Of a stretch of DNA of 35,943 nt, positions 8,623 through 16,854 are shown in pieces. The position numbers and the translations under genes were made by a program. The notes under the pieces were generated by a model that did not search any database, had not been told where the DNA came from, and was given only the letters and a program-made list of their open reading frames with translations. Each line of letters starts with the position of its first letter. Positions within the stretch are counted from its first letter, which is position 1. The stretch spans positions 1 to 35,943 of the forward strand of contig JALUIX010000041.1 of the NCBI GenBank assembly GCA_027057345.1, written 5' to 3'. Origin of the DNA: S144-45 sp015494035 (GTDB lineage Bacteria; Pseudomonadota; Gammaproteobacteria; Xanthomonadales; Marinicellaceae).

Positions 8623-9263
8623 AACTGTACAGCTACTGGCGATCCACCGCCGCCTACCGGGTGCGGATCGCCTTGAACCTGAAAGGCATCGACTATGAAA
8701 CAGTGCCGGTACACCTGGTCAAGGACGGCGGGCAGCAGCACACAGCCGAATACCAGGCCATCAACCCGCAGGGACTGGTGCCGGCGCTGGAGCTGGACGA
8801 CGGCACGGTGCTGACCCAGTCCATGGCCATCCTGGAATACCTGCAGGAAACCGTGCCGGAACCGACCATACTGGCGCAAGAGCTAGATACGCGCGCGCGG
8901 GAAAGGGCTTTCGCCCAAGCCATCGTGGCCGATATTCACCCGCTCAATAATCTGCGGGTCTTGAACTACCTGAAACAGGAAGCAGGCTGGAATGCCGACC
9001 AGGTGCAACGCTGGTATCACCACTGGCTTCATGCCGGATTTGCCCCGCTGGAGCAGCAACTGGCCCGGCGCGACACGGCGTTTGCTTTTTCTGATGGTCC
9101 TGGCATTGCCGACATCTGCCTGGTGGCCCAAACCTACAATGCCCACCGCTTCGGGCTGGATATGAACCCTTACCCCACTATTCTTGAGCTTGAGAAACGC
9201 TGCCTGAAAATCCCCGCCTTCGATAAAGCCCGGCCAGAAAACCAACCCGATGCCGCAGGCTGA
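8619..9263 (+). CDS. maiA: Maleylacetoacetate isomerase (zeta-class glutathione transferase)
   Basis: Isomerises maleylacetoacetate to fumarylacetoacetate with glutathione. The 214-residue protein has a thioredoxin-like N-terminal domain and an all-helical C-terminal domain. The zeta-class active-site region reads YWRSTAAYRVRIALNLKG, with Ser9 in the position expected to activate glutathione; QGLVPALELDD and the QSMAILEYL segment bind glutathione. The start is GTG 8619, overlapping the fahA stop by 4 bp. This is the last gene of the operon: no strong terminator follows, only a weak GGCTG-AAAC-CAGCC hairpin at 9259-9272 without a T-run. Confidence 0.95.
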   Translation: MKLYSYWRSTAAYRVRIALNLKGIDYETVPVHLVKDGGQQHTAEYQAINPQGLVPALELDDGTVLTQSMAILEYLQETVPEPTILAQELDTRARERAFAQAIVADIHPLNNLRVLNYLKQEAGWNADQVQRWYHHWLHAGFAPLEQQLARRDTAFAFSDGPGIADICLVAQTYNAHRFGLDMNPYPTILELEKRCLKIPAFDKARPENQPDAAG

Positions 9264-9293
9264 AACCAGCCCGCTCCATCTCAGTAGCAAAAG

Positions 9294-9343
9294 TTGACAA
9301 AATTTGACACCTGGCTGACAAAAAACCACACATTGCATAAATT
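9294..9343 (+). promoter_or_regulatory. Putative promoter of the secreted-protein operon with three phased TGACA repeats
   Basis: TTGACA at 9294-9299, TTGACA at 9304-9309 and CTGACA at 9315-9320 recur at steps of 10 and 11 bp, one helical turn each. The third copy is 17 bp from TAAATT (9338-9343), a plausible -35/-10 pair. Transcription would leave a 5' leader of about 200 nt. It could be redundant -35 boxes or a direct-repeat activator site. Confidence 0.4.
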
Positions 9344-9545
9344 GAAGGGCAATTTTCCCCGTCACCAGCCTCAATTTGCGCCTTAACCGCCATAATTTTG
9401 CGCGGTAATAGTGCTTTGCGGCTTTCCGGTGTTATAAAAAGTATCAAGAAAAAAACGCTGTGCACGTAGAACAGTGTTCTGTCATTCAAGCTTGACCAGT
9501 TCTGTTCGCGAGTGAGCGCAGTAACCGCCGAATGACCTGTCTTGA

Positions 9546-9554
9546 GGGGGGGGG
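9546..9554 (+). promoter_or_regulatory. Run of nine G in the ribosome binding site of the first secreted coiled-coil gene
   Basis: The sequence TTGA followed by G9 and CAT precedes ATG 9558. The Shine-Dalgarno match is inside the homopolymer, so a change of one or two G would alter the spacing to the start codon. The second gene also has a G6 run before its start (11003-11010). Confidence 0.55.
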
Positions 9555-9557
9555 CAT

Positions 9558-10982
9558 ATGCCAAATCAACACCGCTTTTTATTCTTATCCCCAGCTTTCT
9601 TCATTGCGTTGATTTTCGCCTTCACTTGGACTACACCGGTGTTGGCTCAACAGACTAAACCGCCGGAGGAAGGGCCGCCACCGGTCAGTCAGCAAGAAAT
9701 TGATGATTTCCGCAAGCAATGGTGGCGTTACCGTAATGCCGCCGCTGATCTGAAACAGACCCTGCTTGGCTACGTGCCAGCCGCACAGCGCCAGGCCTTA
9801 CCACCCCCCACGTCAACTTCCGTGAGCGCCTGGGCGGATCTGGATGATCAACACATCGCCCACCTGCTGCGCATGGGTTATCACACCGACCGCCTGCAAA
9901 CGCAAACCGAAATCCTGCGCAATGAGGCCGAAAGGCTGAACCTGCTGCGTGTCCAATCACTGAACACGCTGCAAGCCAAGGCGCCACCTGCTGTTTTTGC
10001 TGATCCGCCCGAACTCATTGAAGAGGGCCAATTCCCGGCGGCTCCGGCGGTGTGCGAGGAAATGTCTTTCGCGCTGGTCTGGGGCTTTATTCACACCAAC
10101 AATGTGCTGGAAACCGTCCTGGCGACAGAACGATGGTTTTGTAAACAGGAAGCATTTGGAGAAAATTCTGCCCTTGCGTGCGCTATTCCTGAGGAACTGA
10201 TCGCCATTTCTTCAAACGTAGTCCGGACAGGCGGTATCTGCCTCAGCGCCAAAGGCACGGCGCGCACCGAAGCCAACCTGGAAAACCTCGACAGCATTGA
10301 CGAATTCCTGCATGAAACCCTGAACGTCACAGTGAGCTCCCGCGTCAGTGAAACCCAACTGGAAGACCTCAAAAACAGCCTGGAGACGGTACAGCAGACG
10401 CTGGATGACTATTTGCCGGCACAGTTTCCGGCCATCAAGCAGCGCCTGGATGACCTGATAGCCGTATTATCGAGCAATCACCAGAAACTGCTGGATGTGC
10501 AAACACGCACTGCAGATCTGGAGCAGCGGGAACTGCTGTTGGACGCTGAAAGCGAAGATCTGGATCAACGCATTGCCGACCTGCAACAAAGCGGCAGCGA
10601 AATTCGCATGGATACCCAGTCGGCAATCAACCGGCTGTCTGATCTGCAGAGCCGATTGGGGCAACATGATAACCGGCAAAACGGGGCTTTTCAGCAGCAG
10701 GTTCGCGATCTCATGGGAGAAGTTCTCAGCCAGGATGTCAATGGCCGGCTGGTGGAGTTCCAGATTCCCATCCAGTATGGGGGGCAATTGGAGAAGGTGC
10801 GGGAGTACGTGGTGTCCGCACTGAATCAGGCCCAGCAAAATGGACTGGATACTTCCGTGGCCCTGGGATTGCTGGCAAGTGGCGATGACCATTACAACAG
10901 CCAGGAATATCACCAGGCGTATATCAGCTATGTCGGTGTGTATCGGCAACTCGCCCAGCAGTACGGCAACAGCAATCCATAA
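9558..10982 (+). CDS. Secreted coiled-coil protein, paralogue 1 (unknown function)
   Basis: Unrecognised 474-residue protein. A signal peptide is clear: hydrophobic core to about residue 29, cleavage after VLA before QQ. Next come a Pro-rich linker and a helical, Gln/Glu-rich part, then a cysteine region (Cys166, Cys195, Cys208, Cys228; WFCK and ALACAIPEEL), a long heptad-like coiled coil (about residues 270-390), and a C-terminal helical segment resembling one TPR-like unit (GDDHYNSQEYHQAYISYVGVY). The next gene encodes a diverged paralogue with exactly the same cysteine spacing. Export and the even number of cysteines suggest disulfides and a periplasmic or surface role. First gene of a three-gene operon. 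Confidence 0.8.
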   Translation: MPNQHRFLFLSPAFFIALIFAFTWTTPVLAQQTKPPEEGPPPVSQQEIDDFRKQWWRYRNAAADLKQTLLGYVPAAQRQALPPPTSTSVSAWADLDDQHIAHLLRMGYHTDRLQTQTEILRNEAERLNLLRVQSLNTLQAKAPPAVFADPPELIEEGQFPAAPAVCEEMSFALVWGFIHTNNVLETVLATERWFCKQEAFGENSALACAIPEELIAISSNVVRTGGICLSAKGTARTEANLENLDSIDEFLHETLNVTVSSRVSETQLEDLKNSLETVQQTLDDYLPAQFPAIKQRLDDLIAVLSSNHQKLLDVQTRTADLEQRELLLDAESEDLDQRIADLQQSGSEIRMDTQSAINRLSDLQSRLGQHDNRQNGAFQQQVRDLMGEVLSQDVNGRLVEFQIPIQYGGQLEKVREYVVSALNQAQQNGLDTSVALGLLASGDDHYNSQEYHQAYISYVGVYRQLAQQYGNSNP

Positions 10983-11016
10983 AAAGTTGTCAAACCATAT
11001 TCAAGGGGGGACAAGC

Positions 11017-12234
11017 ATGCAACAGCTCAGGCAATCCGATAAGCACCCGCATCGACTTTATACGTTCTCAGCCTGCGGGGTGCTCCTGCTGTTTGGTGCC
11101 CTGATTTCGGGGCTTGTGATGGCCCAGGCCCAGGACTCGGGCAGGCAGCAGGGTACTGAAGAAAACCTGTACCTTGATCCGGGCATGGCCGGCAGCGAAA
11201 GCCGGATGACCACCGGGATTCTGGATACACTCAATCTCGATCAGGAAATCCAGGCGCTGGTGAACGATGGGTTTTCGGAGTCGAACCGCTCCATTGCCAC
11301 TTGTGGCGCCTGGAACCACAGCGCCACCTATGGCATGAGCATTGCCCAAGGGGTGGCCGGTAATGTGCTGGCAGCGGTTAACTGGCTTTGTGAAGAGACC
11401 ATCGGCGGTTTCAATACCGCTCTGGCCTGTGCAGTCCCCAATGGCGTGTATCAGGGCTTTGCCTCACTGGTGGAAGTGGGCAGTTTCTGTAACGAAGCCA
11501 ACGAACATGATGATCAGGTTGAGCTATCGCACAATATCCGTACCATCGGCGGCTATGTGGGCGAACAACTGGATGAGGAACTGGGCAGTCGGGCCACCGT
11601 TACCCAAGGGCAGGATGCCCAGCAGGACACAGACAGCATCCAGTCCACGCTGGATTCGTATTTTCCCCTGTATTTTCCCATCATTGAACAACGCCAGGAA
11701 CAACAGGCCGATCAGGCCGATGTGCAAAACCAGCAGCTGACGGACGTGCAAAGCCGCCTGTTGGCCTTGCAGCAGAAACAGATCGTGCTCCTGGCCAGGC
11801 TGGAGGACACCAACCGCCGGGGGGCGGATGCCCAGCAGGAGCACACCGAAATTCGTAATGATACACAGCAGCTTTTACCGGGCCTGGATAGTGCTTCGGG
11901 CCAGGTTCAGCAACTGAACCTGAATCTGGATGCGCGCTTGTTAAAAATCCGCCACTTGAACCTGGCCCGGCAACTGGCGGGGCTAACCTCGGGCAGGGAT
12001 TTCAGCAACGCCCTGCCTGTTTTTCAGGGTGGCCAACTGGAGCGGGTGCGGGAAATGGTCAATGAATCCCTGAACATGGCGCAGGCAGCCGGTTTCGACG
12101 TCAGCGCCAGTCTGGGGCATTTTGCCCAGGGCGATCAGGCCTATAACCAGAACAATTATTCCCAGGCCTATGCCGAATATGCGGCGGCCTACCAACTGAT
12201 TACGGGACCGGAGTTGCCCGGAGGAGGTTTCTGA
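11017..12234 (+). CDS. Secreted coiled-coil protein, paralogue 2 (unknown function)
   Basis: A 405-residue protein. I chose ATG 11017, after a G-rich ribosome binding site (AAGGGGGG); the earlier in-frame start at 10840 lies inside the preceding gene. An N-terminal hydrophobic segment at about residues 18-33 (ending GLVMAQAQ) looks like a signal peptide with a long basic n-region. It is a paralogue of the preceding protein: Cys96, Cys125, Cys138 and Cys158 repeat the 29-13-20 spacing, ALACAVP matches ALACAIP, and the C-terminal block GGQLERVREMV...YNQNNYSQAYAEYAAAYQL aligns without gaps. It has a long Gln/Asp-rich coiled coil (about residues 200-310). It ends in TGATG, overlapping the next start by one base. 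Confidence 0.82.
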   Translation: MQQLRQSDKHPHRLYTFSACGVLLLFGALISGLVMAQAQDSGRQQGTEENLYLDPGMAGSESRMTTGILDTLNLDQEIQALVNDGFSESNRSIATCGAWNHSATYGMSIAQGVAGNVLAAVNWLCEETIGGFNTALACAVPNGVYQGFASLVEVGSFCNEANEHDDQVELSHNIRTIGGYVGEQLDEELGSRATVTQGQDAQQDTDSIQSTLDSYFPLYFPIIEQRQEQQADQADVQNQQLTDVQSRLLALQQKQIVLLARLEDTNRRGADAQQEHTEIRNDTQQLLPGLDSASGQVQQLNLNLDARLLKIRHLNLARQLAGLTSGRDFSNALPVFQGGQLERVREMVNESLNMAQAAGFDVSASLGHFAQGDQAYNQNNYSQAYAEYAAAYQLITGPELPGGGF

Positions 12235-15200
12235 TGCGATTACTACTGATTGCCGTATTTTTTTTCGCAACCGGTGCCTTTTCTTTGCCGGCCAGGGCCC
12301 AACTGATGCCGGAGGCGTTTTCCACATCCATTGGTGGCAGTTTTTGGTCATTTGGCACCGGCTATGGTGGTGAAGGTTATATTGCCATGGACGCCGACCC
12401 GGTTACCGGTCGTTGGGTGGCATGCTGGTGGGGACGGGAAGGTTTTTCAGTAGTGGATTGTGGTTTGTATGCGAATGGTTTCCCGTTGAGTCAGCTGGCC
12501 AGCTATGTTTTTAACGGGACGGCCAGTCAGGGCATTGTGGGTTTGCAGGTGCAGATGGATCAAAATGGCGGGTTCAAGCTGCTTTACGCGGAAGGTGGCA
12601 GTGGATACACGCGGGTTTTTTCGGTGGACGGGGCCAGTCTGCAAGCCGTTGAGTCCCTGCCTTTCAACACACTGTTTGATGTCCATTCGGTGGGCCTGGC
12701 ACCACACGCCAACGGTTATTGGTTGGTTGGGGTTCCGACAGGTTTGCACTGGGTGCATGTGTTTGGTTTTGATCAGAGCGGTAACTACCAGGGTCAGGTC
12801 ACCTGGGAAGAGTCGCCCTCAGGCAAAAGCTTTTGCCACGCCTCGGCCCGTGCCAATGGTGATGGGGAGATTCTGCTGGCCTGGATTGAAAGGGACGTGG
12901 GCTCGTCCTGCTGGGGCAAGGGCAAGGCGCGACTATACCGCCCGGATGGCACGCCGGCCAGTCCAGTTATTGATTTTCCCGCGGCGGGCCAGGTGGATTT
13001 CTCCCGGCCGCAAATTGCCACAGATGGTACCGGCAAGTTTATTATCGGCTTTCAGGGCAGTGACGATTACGCCTACGTTTCCCGTTATTCCCCGGCCAAT
13101 GGCCTGATATTGGCCCCTACCCGAACAGTTTACGGCGTGGATTATTCCGTGGGCGCCGGCAGTAGCGGGGAAAATTTTGCCATCAGCAATCGCAATGTAG
13201 TCTCCGGTTCGGCCAGTTGCGATGTGGACACCCGCGTATTCGATGAAGGACAACTGCTGCCGGTGCTGCAGCGCGGCGCCACCTGCATTGCGCCGGCAGG
13301 CACATACGAAGTTATCGGTCAGGCGGTAACCACACTCAAGAATGGCAAAAGCCTGCGCGCCTGGATACAGAATAGTAGTCAACAATCGGCATCCAAGGTA
13401 TATGTGCAGGCCTTCCACCAACCGGCCATTGCCGAAATTGGCGGCATGAGTCTGAACGAAGGCGATGCCGGTTCCCCGGCGCCGGTGGCCACAGCCACCG
13501 TGTCCTTGAATCGCCCGCACCCCACTGGCGAGCCGATCAACCTGAACTACTACACCCGCAGTGACACGGCGGTGGAAAACGCCGACTTTATTGGCGTGGT
13601 CGGTACGCTCACCATTCCCGGCGGACAGACTCAGGGAGCCATCCAGGTGGCCCTGATTCCAGACGGCACTTACGAAGACGACGAGTTGTTTGATGTGAAT
13701 ATTGATGCGTTACACAACGTGGGCATCCGCATCAGTAGCGCCAAAATCACTATTTTGAATGATGACGCCTCGCCGCCGATCGAAAATAATTGCAGCAATG
13801 CTTTCCCGGATTATTGCCGGGTGATTCAGGAGCCGCTGCCCGGTTCACCAGCGGCAGTTACCGTGACCTTGAGCGTGACGGGCGTGCGTGAAAAGGACAT
13901 TTACCTGAACTTTGCCACCGCGAATGAAACGGCCACGGCCGGAGAAGATTACGTGGCCACCAGCGGGGTGTTGCACTTTCCACCCGAGGCTACCAGCGCT
14001 GATATCACCATTCCCATTCTGGGTGATAGCATTGGTGAGGCCACTGAAACCTTTTTATTGCAGTTCAGTGTCGGGGATGACATCAGCCTCGCAGAACCGG
14101 AATTACGCTTTGCCATCACCGACGGGCCGGAATGCCTGTTGACCCTCAGCGAAACCGGGACGGTGTTTGACCACACCGGAGGCGCTGGCAGTTTTGATAT
14201 GACTTTCACCCATCAGTCCTGCGCCTGGAGCATCACTGCCGTGCCTGCCTGGGTGACTGTGACCTCACCACTGTCGGGCGCGGGCGATGCCACGGTCACT
14301 TATACGGTGGATTCCCAGTCAGGCGTAGGTATGTACCCGCGACTCGATACCATTGTCATTGAAACCGGGCCGCCAGCGGAACAGGTCAGTTATGAAATTG
14401 AACAGGAAGGCGATCCCTCCCTATGTAATTTTTCCGTGTCACCAGCATCGGCCAGCTTGCCCGTTGAAGGTGGTGATGTGGTCATGCAGATCAGCGCCGA
14501 TCCGGTTTGTGCCTGGGAGGTGTTTAGCAATGATCCGTGGATAAGTATTCAGCAACCCACTGCGCCAGTCAGTGGTGATGGCACGCTGCGCTTTCATGTG
14601 CAGGCCAATACCGGCCAGCCCAATGTCAGCACAGCGGCCCGGAACGCAATGTTGGATGCGCCTTTTACTATCACTGTTCAACAGGATGGGTGCAGCTATT
14701 CGCTGCCGGTCAGTGCAGGCAGCGTGGGGCAGTCAGGCGGGTCATTGTCGGTGGCCGTACATGCGCCAACAACCGCCCCCGGGCCATGCCAGTGGACGGC
14801 CCAAAGCCACGATCCGTGGATTATCATTACTGCAGGCCACAGCGGCAGTGGTGGCGGGTCGGTGCAACTGGAGATGCTGGAAAACCCCTCGGTTCAGGCG
14901 CGCACCGGCACCGTTTCCATTGGCGATGAAGTCTTTACGGTTAGCCAGCCGGGCATTGCCTGCCAATACCAGTTGTCGCCGGGTCAACTGGAATTCTGTG
15001 CCGATGGTGGCAGTCTGAGTGCCAACGTACAGACACAGAATGGCTGTGACTGGCAATTTGTCAACGAGCCGGTCTGGCTCAGTATTGATAACAACCCCAC
15101 TGGTGAAGGGCCTGAAACCACGGCATTTTCCGTCATGAGCAACGAATCGGAACAGCCACGCATGGGCACGGCTTATCTCGACAGCTCCACACAAAACAAT

Positions 15201-15851
15201 GCCGCGGTGCTGAATGTGACTCAGGCTGGTTATCTGGTGCTGGAACAGTTCAACTCGGCTGCCGTGCCGGGTAACTGGGAATACATTGAGCACCTTGACC
15301 CGTGGACGGTGGAGGATGGCTGGTTACGGGGTATCGGCAACTCCGGCTCTCCACCGAACCTGGGCCTGGCCATGGCCTTTGATAATTCAGCACCTTCATT
15401 CTGTGCCGACTGCAAGGTTGAGGCGGACATCCGGAACAATTTCCTGACTTCAGGCAGCAGCTATTCCGGCATTCTGGGTTGGTACCAAGGCGCAACAAAT
15501 CAGGTGCGCATGGGCATGGATGAAGTCAACAACACCCTGGTGCTTGAGCGGATTCGGGCAGGTCAGGTGCAGTTGGTTTCCGCCTATGTGGATATCCTGC
15601 CCTGGCAAACCTATCACCTGACCTTGAAGCAGCGAAGCGGCTTCCTGATTGGCAGCATTGATGGTGTTGAACTGTTGCAATTGCCCATTGATTACCCCAT
15701 GACGGCGGGGCGTTTTGGCGTGTGGGTAGACAGTACGCGCATGGAGGCAGACGATTTCCGCATCGTGGGTGACTCTGCGCCGTTGGAAAACATTTTTAAC
15801 GGCGATTTTGAAGCCGCGGATTTTTCCGGGCAGTCGGTTTGTACCCAGTAG
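12234..15851 (+). CDS. Large secreted protein with propeller-like, Calx-beta and BACON domains
   Basis: A 1205-residue exported protein (signal peptide to about residue 22, PARA before QL). Residues about 25-390 are beta-rich with repeated blades resembling a propeller. Two Calx-beta-type domains follow at about 397-512 and 521-632 (each with an ADF/EDY-like core and EDDE or GEATE acidic end). Next are four BACON-like repeats of about 90 residues between 632 and 1000, each starting with Cys and having C-x-W plus a W-(I/V/L) strand. A jelly-roll or laminin-G-like domain extends to about 1180. The tail has NIFNGDFE followed by 14 residues ending in VCTQ. Such modules occur in adhesins and carbohydrate-binding surface proteins; the true ligand is unknown. 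It is translationally coupled to the coiled-coil gene before it, which suggests a shared complex. Confidence 0.85.
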   Translation: MRLLLIAVFFFATGAFSLPARAQLMPEAFSTSIGGSFWSFGTGYGGEGYIAMDADPVTGRWVACWWGREGFSVVDCGLYANGFPLSQLASYVFNGTASQGIVGLQVQMDQNGGFKLLYAEGGSGYTRVFSVDGASLQAVESLPFNTLFDVHSVGLAPHANGYWLVGVPTGLHWVHVFGFDQSGNYQGQVTWEESPSGKSFCHASARANGDGEILLAWIERDVGSSCWGKGKARLYRPDGTPASPVIDFPAAGQVDFSRPQIATDGTGKFIIGFQGSDDYAYVSRYSPANGLILAPTRTVYGVDYSVGAGSSGENFAISNRNVVSGSASCDVDTRVFDEGQLLPVLQRGATCIAPAGTYEVIGQAVTTLKNGKSLRAWIQNSSQQSASKVYVQAFHQPAIAEIGGMSLNEGDAGSPAPVATATVSLNRPHPTGEPINLNYYTRSDTAVENADFIGVVGTLTIPGGQTQGAIQVALIPDGTYEDDELFDVNIDALHNVGIRISSAKITILNDDASPPIENNCSNAFPDYCRVIQEPLPGSPAAVTVTLSVTGVREKDIYLNFATANETATAGEDYVATSGVLHFPPEATSADITIPILGDSIGEATETFLLQFSVGDDISLAEPELRFAITDGPECLLTLSETGTVFDHTGGAGSFDMTFTHQSCAWSITAVPAWVTVTSPLSGAGDATVTYTVDSQSGVGMYPRLDTIVIETGPPAEQVSYEIEQEGDPSLCNFSVSPASASLPVEGGDVVMQISADPVCAWEVFSNDPWISIQQPTAPVSGDGTLRFHVQANTGQPNVSTAARNAMLDAPFTITVQQDGCSYSLPVSAGSVGQSGGSLSVAVHAPTTAPGPCQWTAQSHDPWIIITAGHSGSGGGSVQLEMLENPSVQARTGTVSIGDEVFTVSQPGIACQYQLSPGQLEFCADGGSLSANVQTQNGCDWQFVNEPVWLSIDNNPTGEGPETTAFSVMSNESEQPRMGTAYLDSSTQNNAAVLNVTQAGYLVLEQFNSAAVPGNWEYIEHLDPWTVEDGWLRGIGNSGSPPNLGLAMAFDNSAPSFCADCKVEADIRNNFLTSGSSYSGILGWYQGATNQVRMGMDEVNNTLVLERIRAGQVQLVSAYVDILPWQTYHLTLKQRSGFLIGSIDGVELLQLPIDYPMTAGRFGVWVDSTRMEADDFRIVGDSAPLENIFNGDFEAADFSGQSVCTQ

Positions 15852-15904
15852 GTCGGTAGCAGCCGTGATGGTCAAACCGGACGCAGTGCTTCCCTTCGCC
15901 TTTA

Positions 15905-16067
15905 AGGAAGCTCTGATCGAATCGTGACACGGCATCTTGTGGCGTAAAATTGTCCATTTCTGCGTTGCAAACCTTCCCAATAGCCTGGCTATTGCGTGTG
16001 GTTTGCGCCTTGAACTGAACAATTTTTCACGACAACCTGCTCGCGTCAGATTCAATCAGAGCTTCCC
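15905..16067 (+). repeat. Type A palindromic element, copy 1
   Basis: A 163-bp imperfect palindrome. Terminal inverted repeats of about 19 bp (GGAAGCTCTGAT(C/T)GAATC) enclose a central hairpin around AATAGCC/GGCTATT. A TA dinucleotide precedes it (15903-15904). It is joined to copy 2 by a single A. Orientation is defined with the CGTGACACGG end first. Confidence 0.9.
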
Positions 16068-16068
16068 A

Positions 16069-16232
16069 GGGAAGCGCTGATCGAATCGTGACACGGCATC
16101 ATGTGGCGTAAAATCGTCCATTTCTGTGTTGCAAACCTTCGCAATAGCCTGGCTTATTGCGTGTGGCTTGCGCCTTGAACTGAACGATTTTTCACGACAA
16201 CCTGCTCGCGTCAGATTCAATCAGAACTTCCT
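16069..16232 (+). repeat. Type A palindromic element, copy 2
   Basis: Direct tandem copy of the element at 15905, with the same ends and core and scattered substitutions. A TA (16233-16234) follows it, so the A1-A2 pair as a unit is flanked by TA. Confidence 0.9.
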
Positions 16233-16456
16233 TAACGTGGAGTAGCAGATTGCCGGAACCATGCAACGGACCATACAAAAATGTTCGTTTTTTGTCCGGC
16301 TGCGGCAATCCGGGCTATTATTCAGCTGCCTTCATTCTAGTGTGAGTTTCCCGGGAAACCGGGTTGTGTGGGGAGTGAAGGTCTTCTGCATGGCCGCCCA
16401 TAAACGGGCGGCCACGCAGATTTTTTCTGAGGTTTTTCTTCTCTATTTATCCCCCT
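16233..16456 (+). other. Unique spacer between repeats, possible small RNA ending in a strong terminator
   Basis: A 224-bp non-repetitive stretch. A weak promoter can be proposed (TTGCCG near 16250, then TACAAA about 18 bp on). A palindrome GTTTCCCGGGAAAC is near 16347-16360, and an intrinsic terminator lies at 16385-16426. The 65-residue reading frame here has no ribosome binding site and low-complexity content, so I do not call a gene. Alternatively the terminator ends read-through transcription from the BACON gene, displaced by the two repeat insertions. Confidence 0.35.
16385..16426 (+). terminator. Strong intrinsic terminator in the repeat region
   Basis: A stem of about 15 bp with one mismatch (core TGGCCGCCC / GGGCGGCCA, loop ATAAAC, outer TCTGC / GCAGA), followed directly by six T. 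It reads on the plus strand and is 534 bp after the nearest upstream gene. Confidence 0.8.
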
Positions 16457-16457
16457 A

Positions 16458-16620
16458 AGGAACCTCTGAACGAATCGTGACACGGCATCTTATGGCGTAA
16501 AATCGCCCATTTCTGTGTTGCAAACCTTCACAATAGCCTTGCTATTGCGTGCGGTTTGCGCCTTAAACTGAACAATTTTCCACGACAATCTGCTCGCGCC
16601 AGATTCAATCAGAGCTTCCC
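16458..16620 (+). repeat. Type A palindromic element, copy 3
   Basis: A 163-bp copy with TA at both flanks (16456-16457 and 16621-16622). The second TA is shared with a type B element that follows immediately. Confidence 0.9.
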
Positions 16621-16622
16621 TA

Positions 16623-16782
16623 AGGAACCTCTGATCGAATCGTGAACTCGCTTCTCACGCCTGAAATGTCCGATAACTGTGTTGAAGTCCTTGCCAATAG
16701 CTCGCTATTGGCTGCGAACTTCGCCTTGTTCTCGAACATTTCCGGCATAAGCTGCTTCGTACAGATTCAATCAGAGCTTCCC
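16623..16782 (+). repeat. Type B palindromic element, copy 1
   Basis: A 160-bp imperfect palindrome with the same terminal repeats as type A but a different interior: outer arms GAAATGT/ACATTTC, inner GAAGTCC...ACTTCG, centre CCAATAGC/GCTATTGG. TA flanks it on both sides (16621-16622 and 16783-16784). Confidence 0.9.
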
Positions 16783-16854
16783 TAAAGCAACGACGCCGCT
16801 GATTTCCGTGCGTCAGCATCAAAAGGATTCTTTCTTTTTCCCGTTATTGTGCGT

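Noticed and set aside
9259..9272. Hairpin GGCTG-AAAC-CAGCC after maiA as a terminator
   Set aside because: A stem of only 5 bp and no following T-run; kept only as a remark in the maiA entry.
16261..16458. 65-residue reading frame in the repeat region
   Set aside because: No ribosome binding site, it runs across a strong terminator hairpin and into a repeat, and the product has no protein-like pattern.
15905..16782. Possible CRISPR array from the clustered repeats
   Set aside because: Units are about 160 bp, palindromic along their full length, directly abutting, and scattered elsewhere; there are no short regular spacers and no cas genes.
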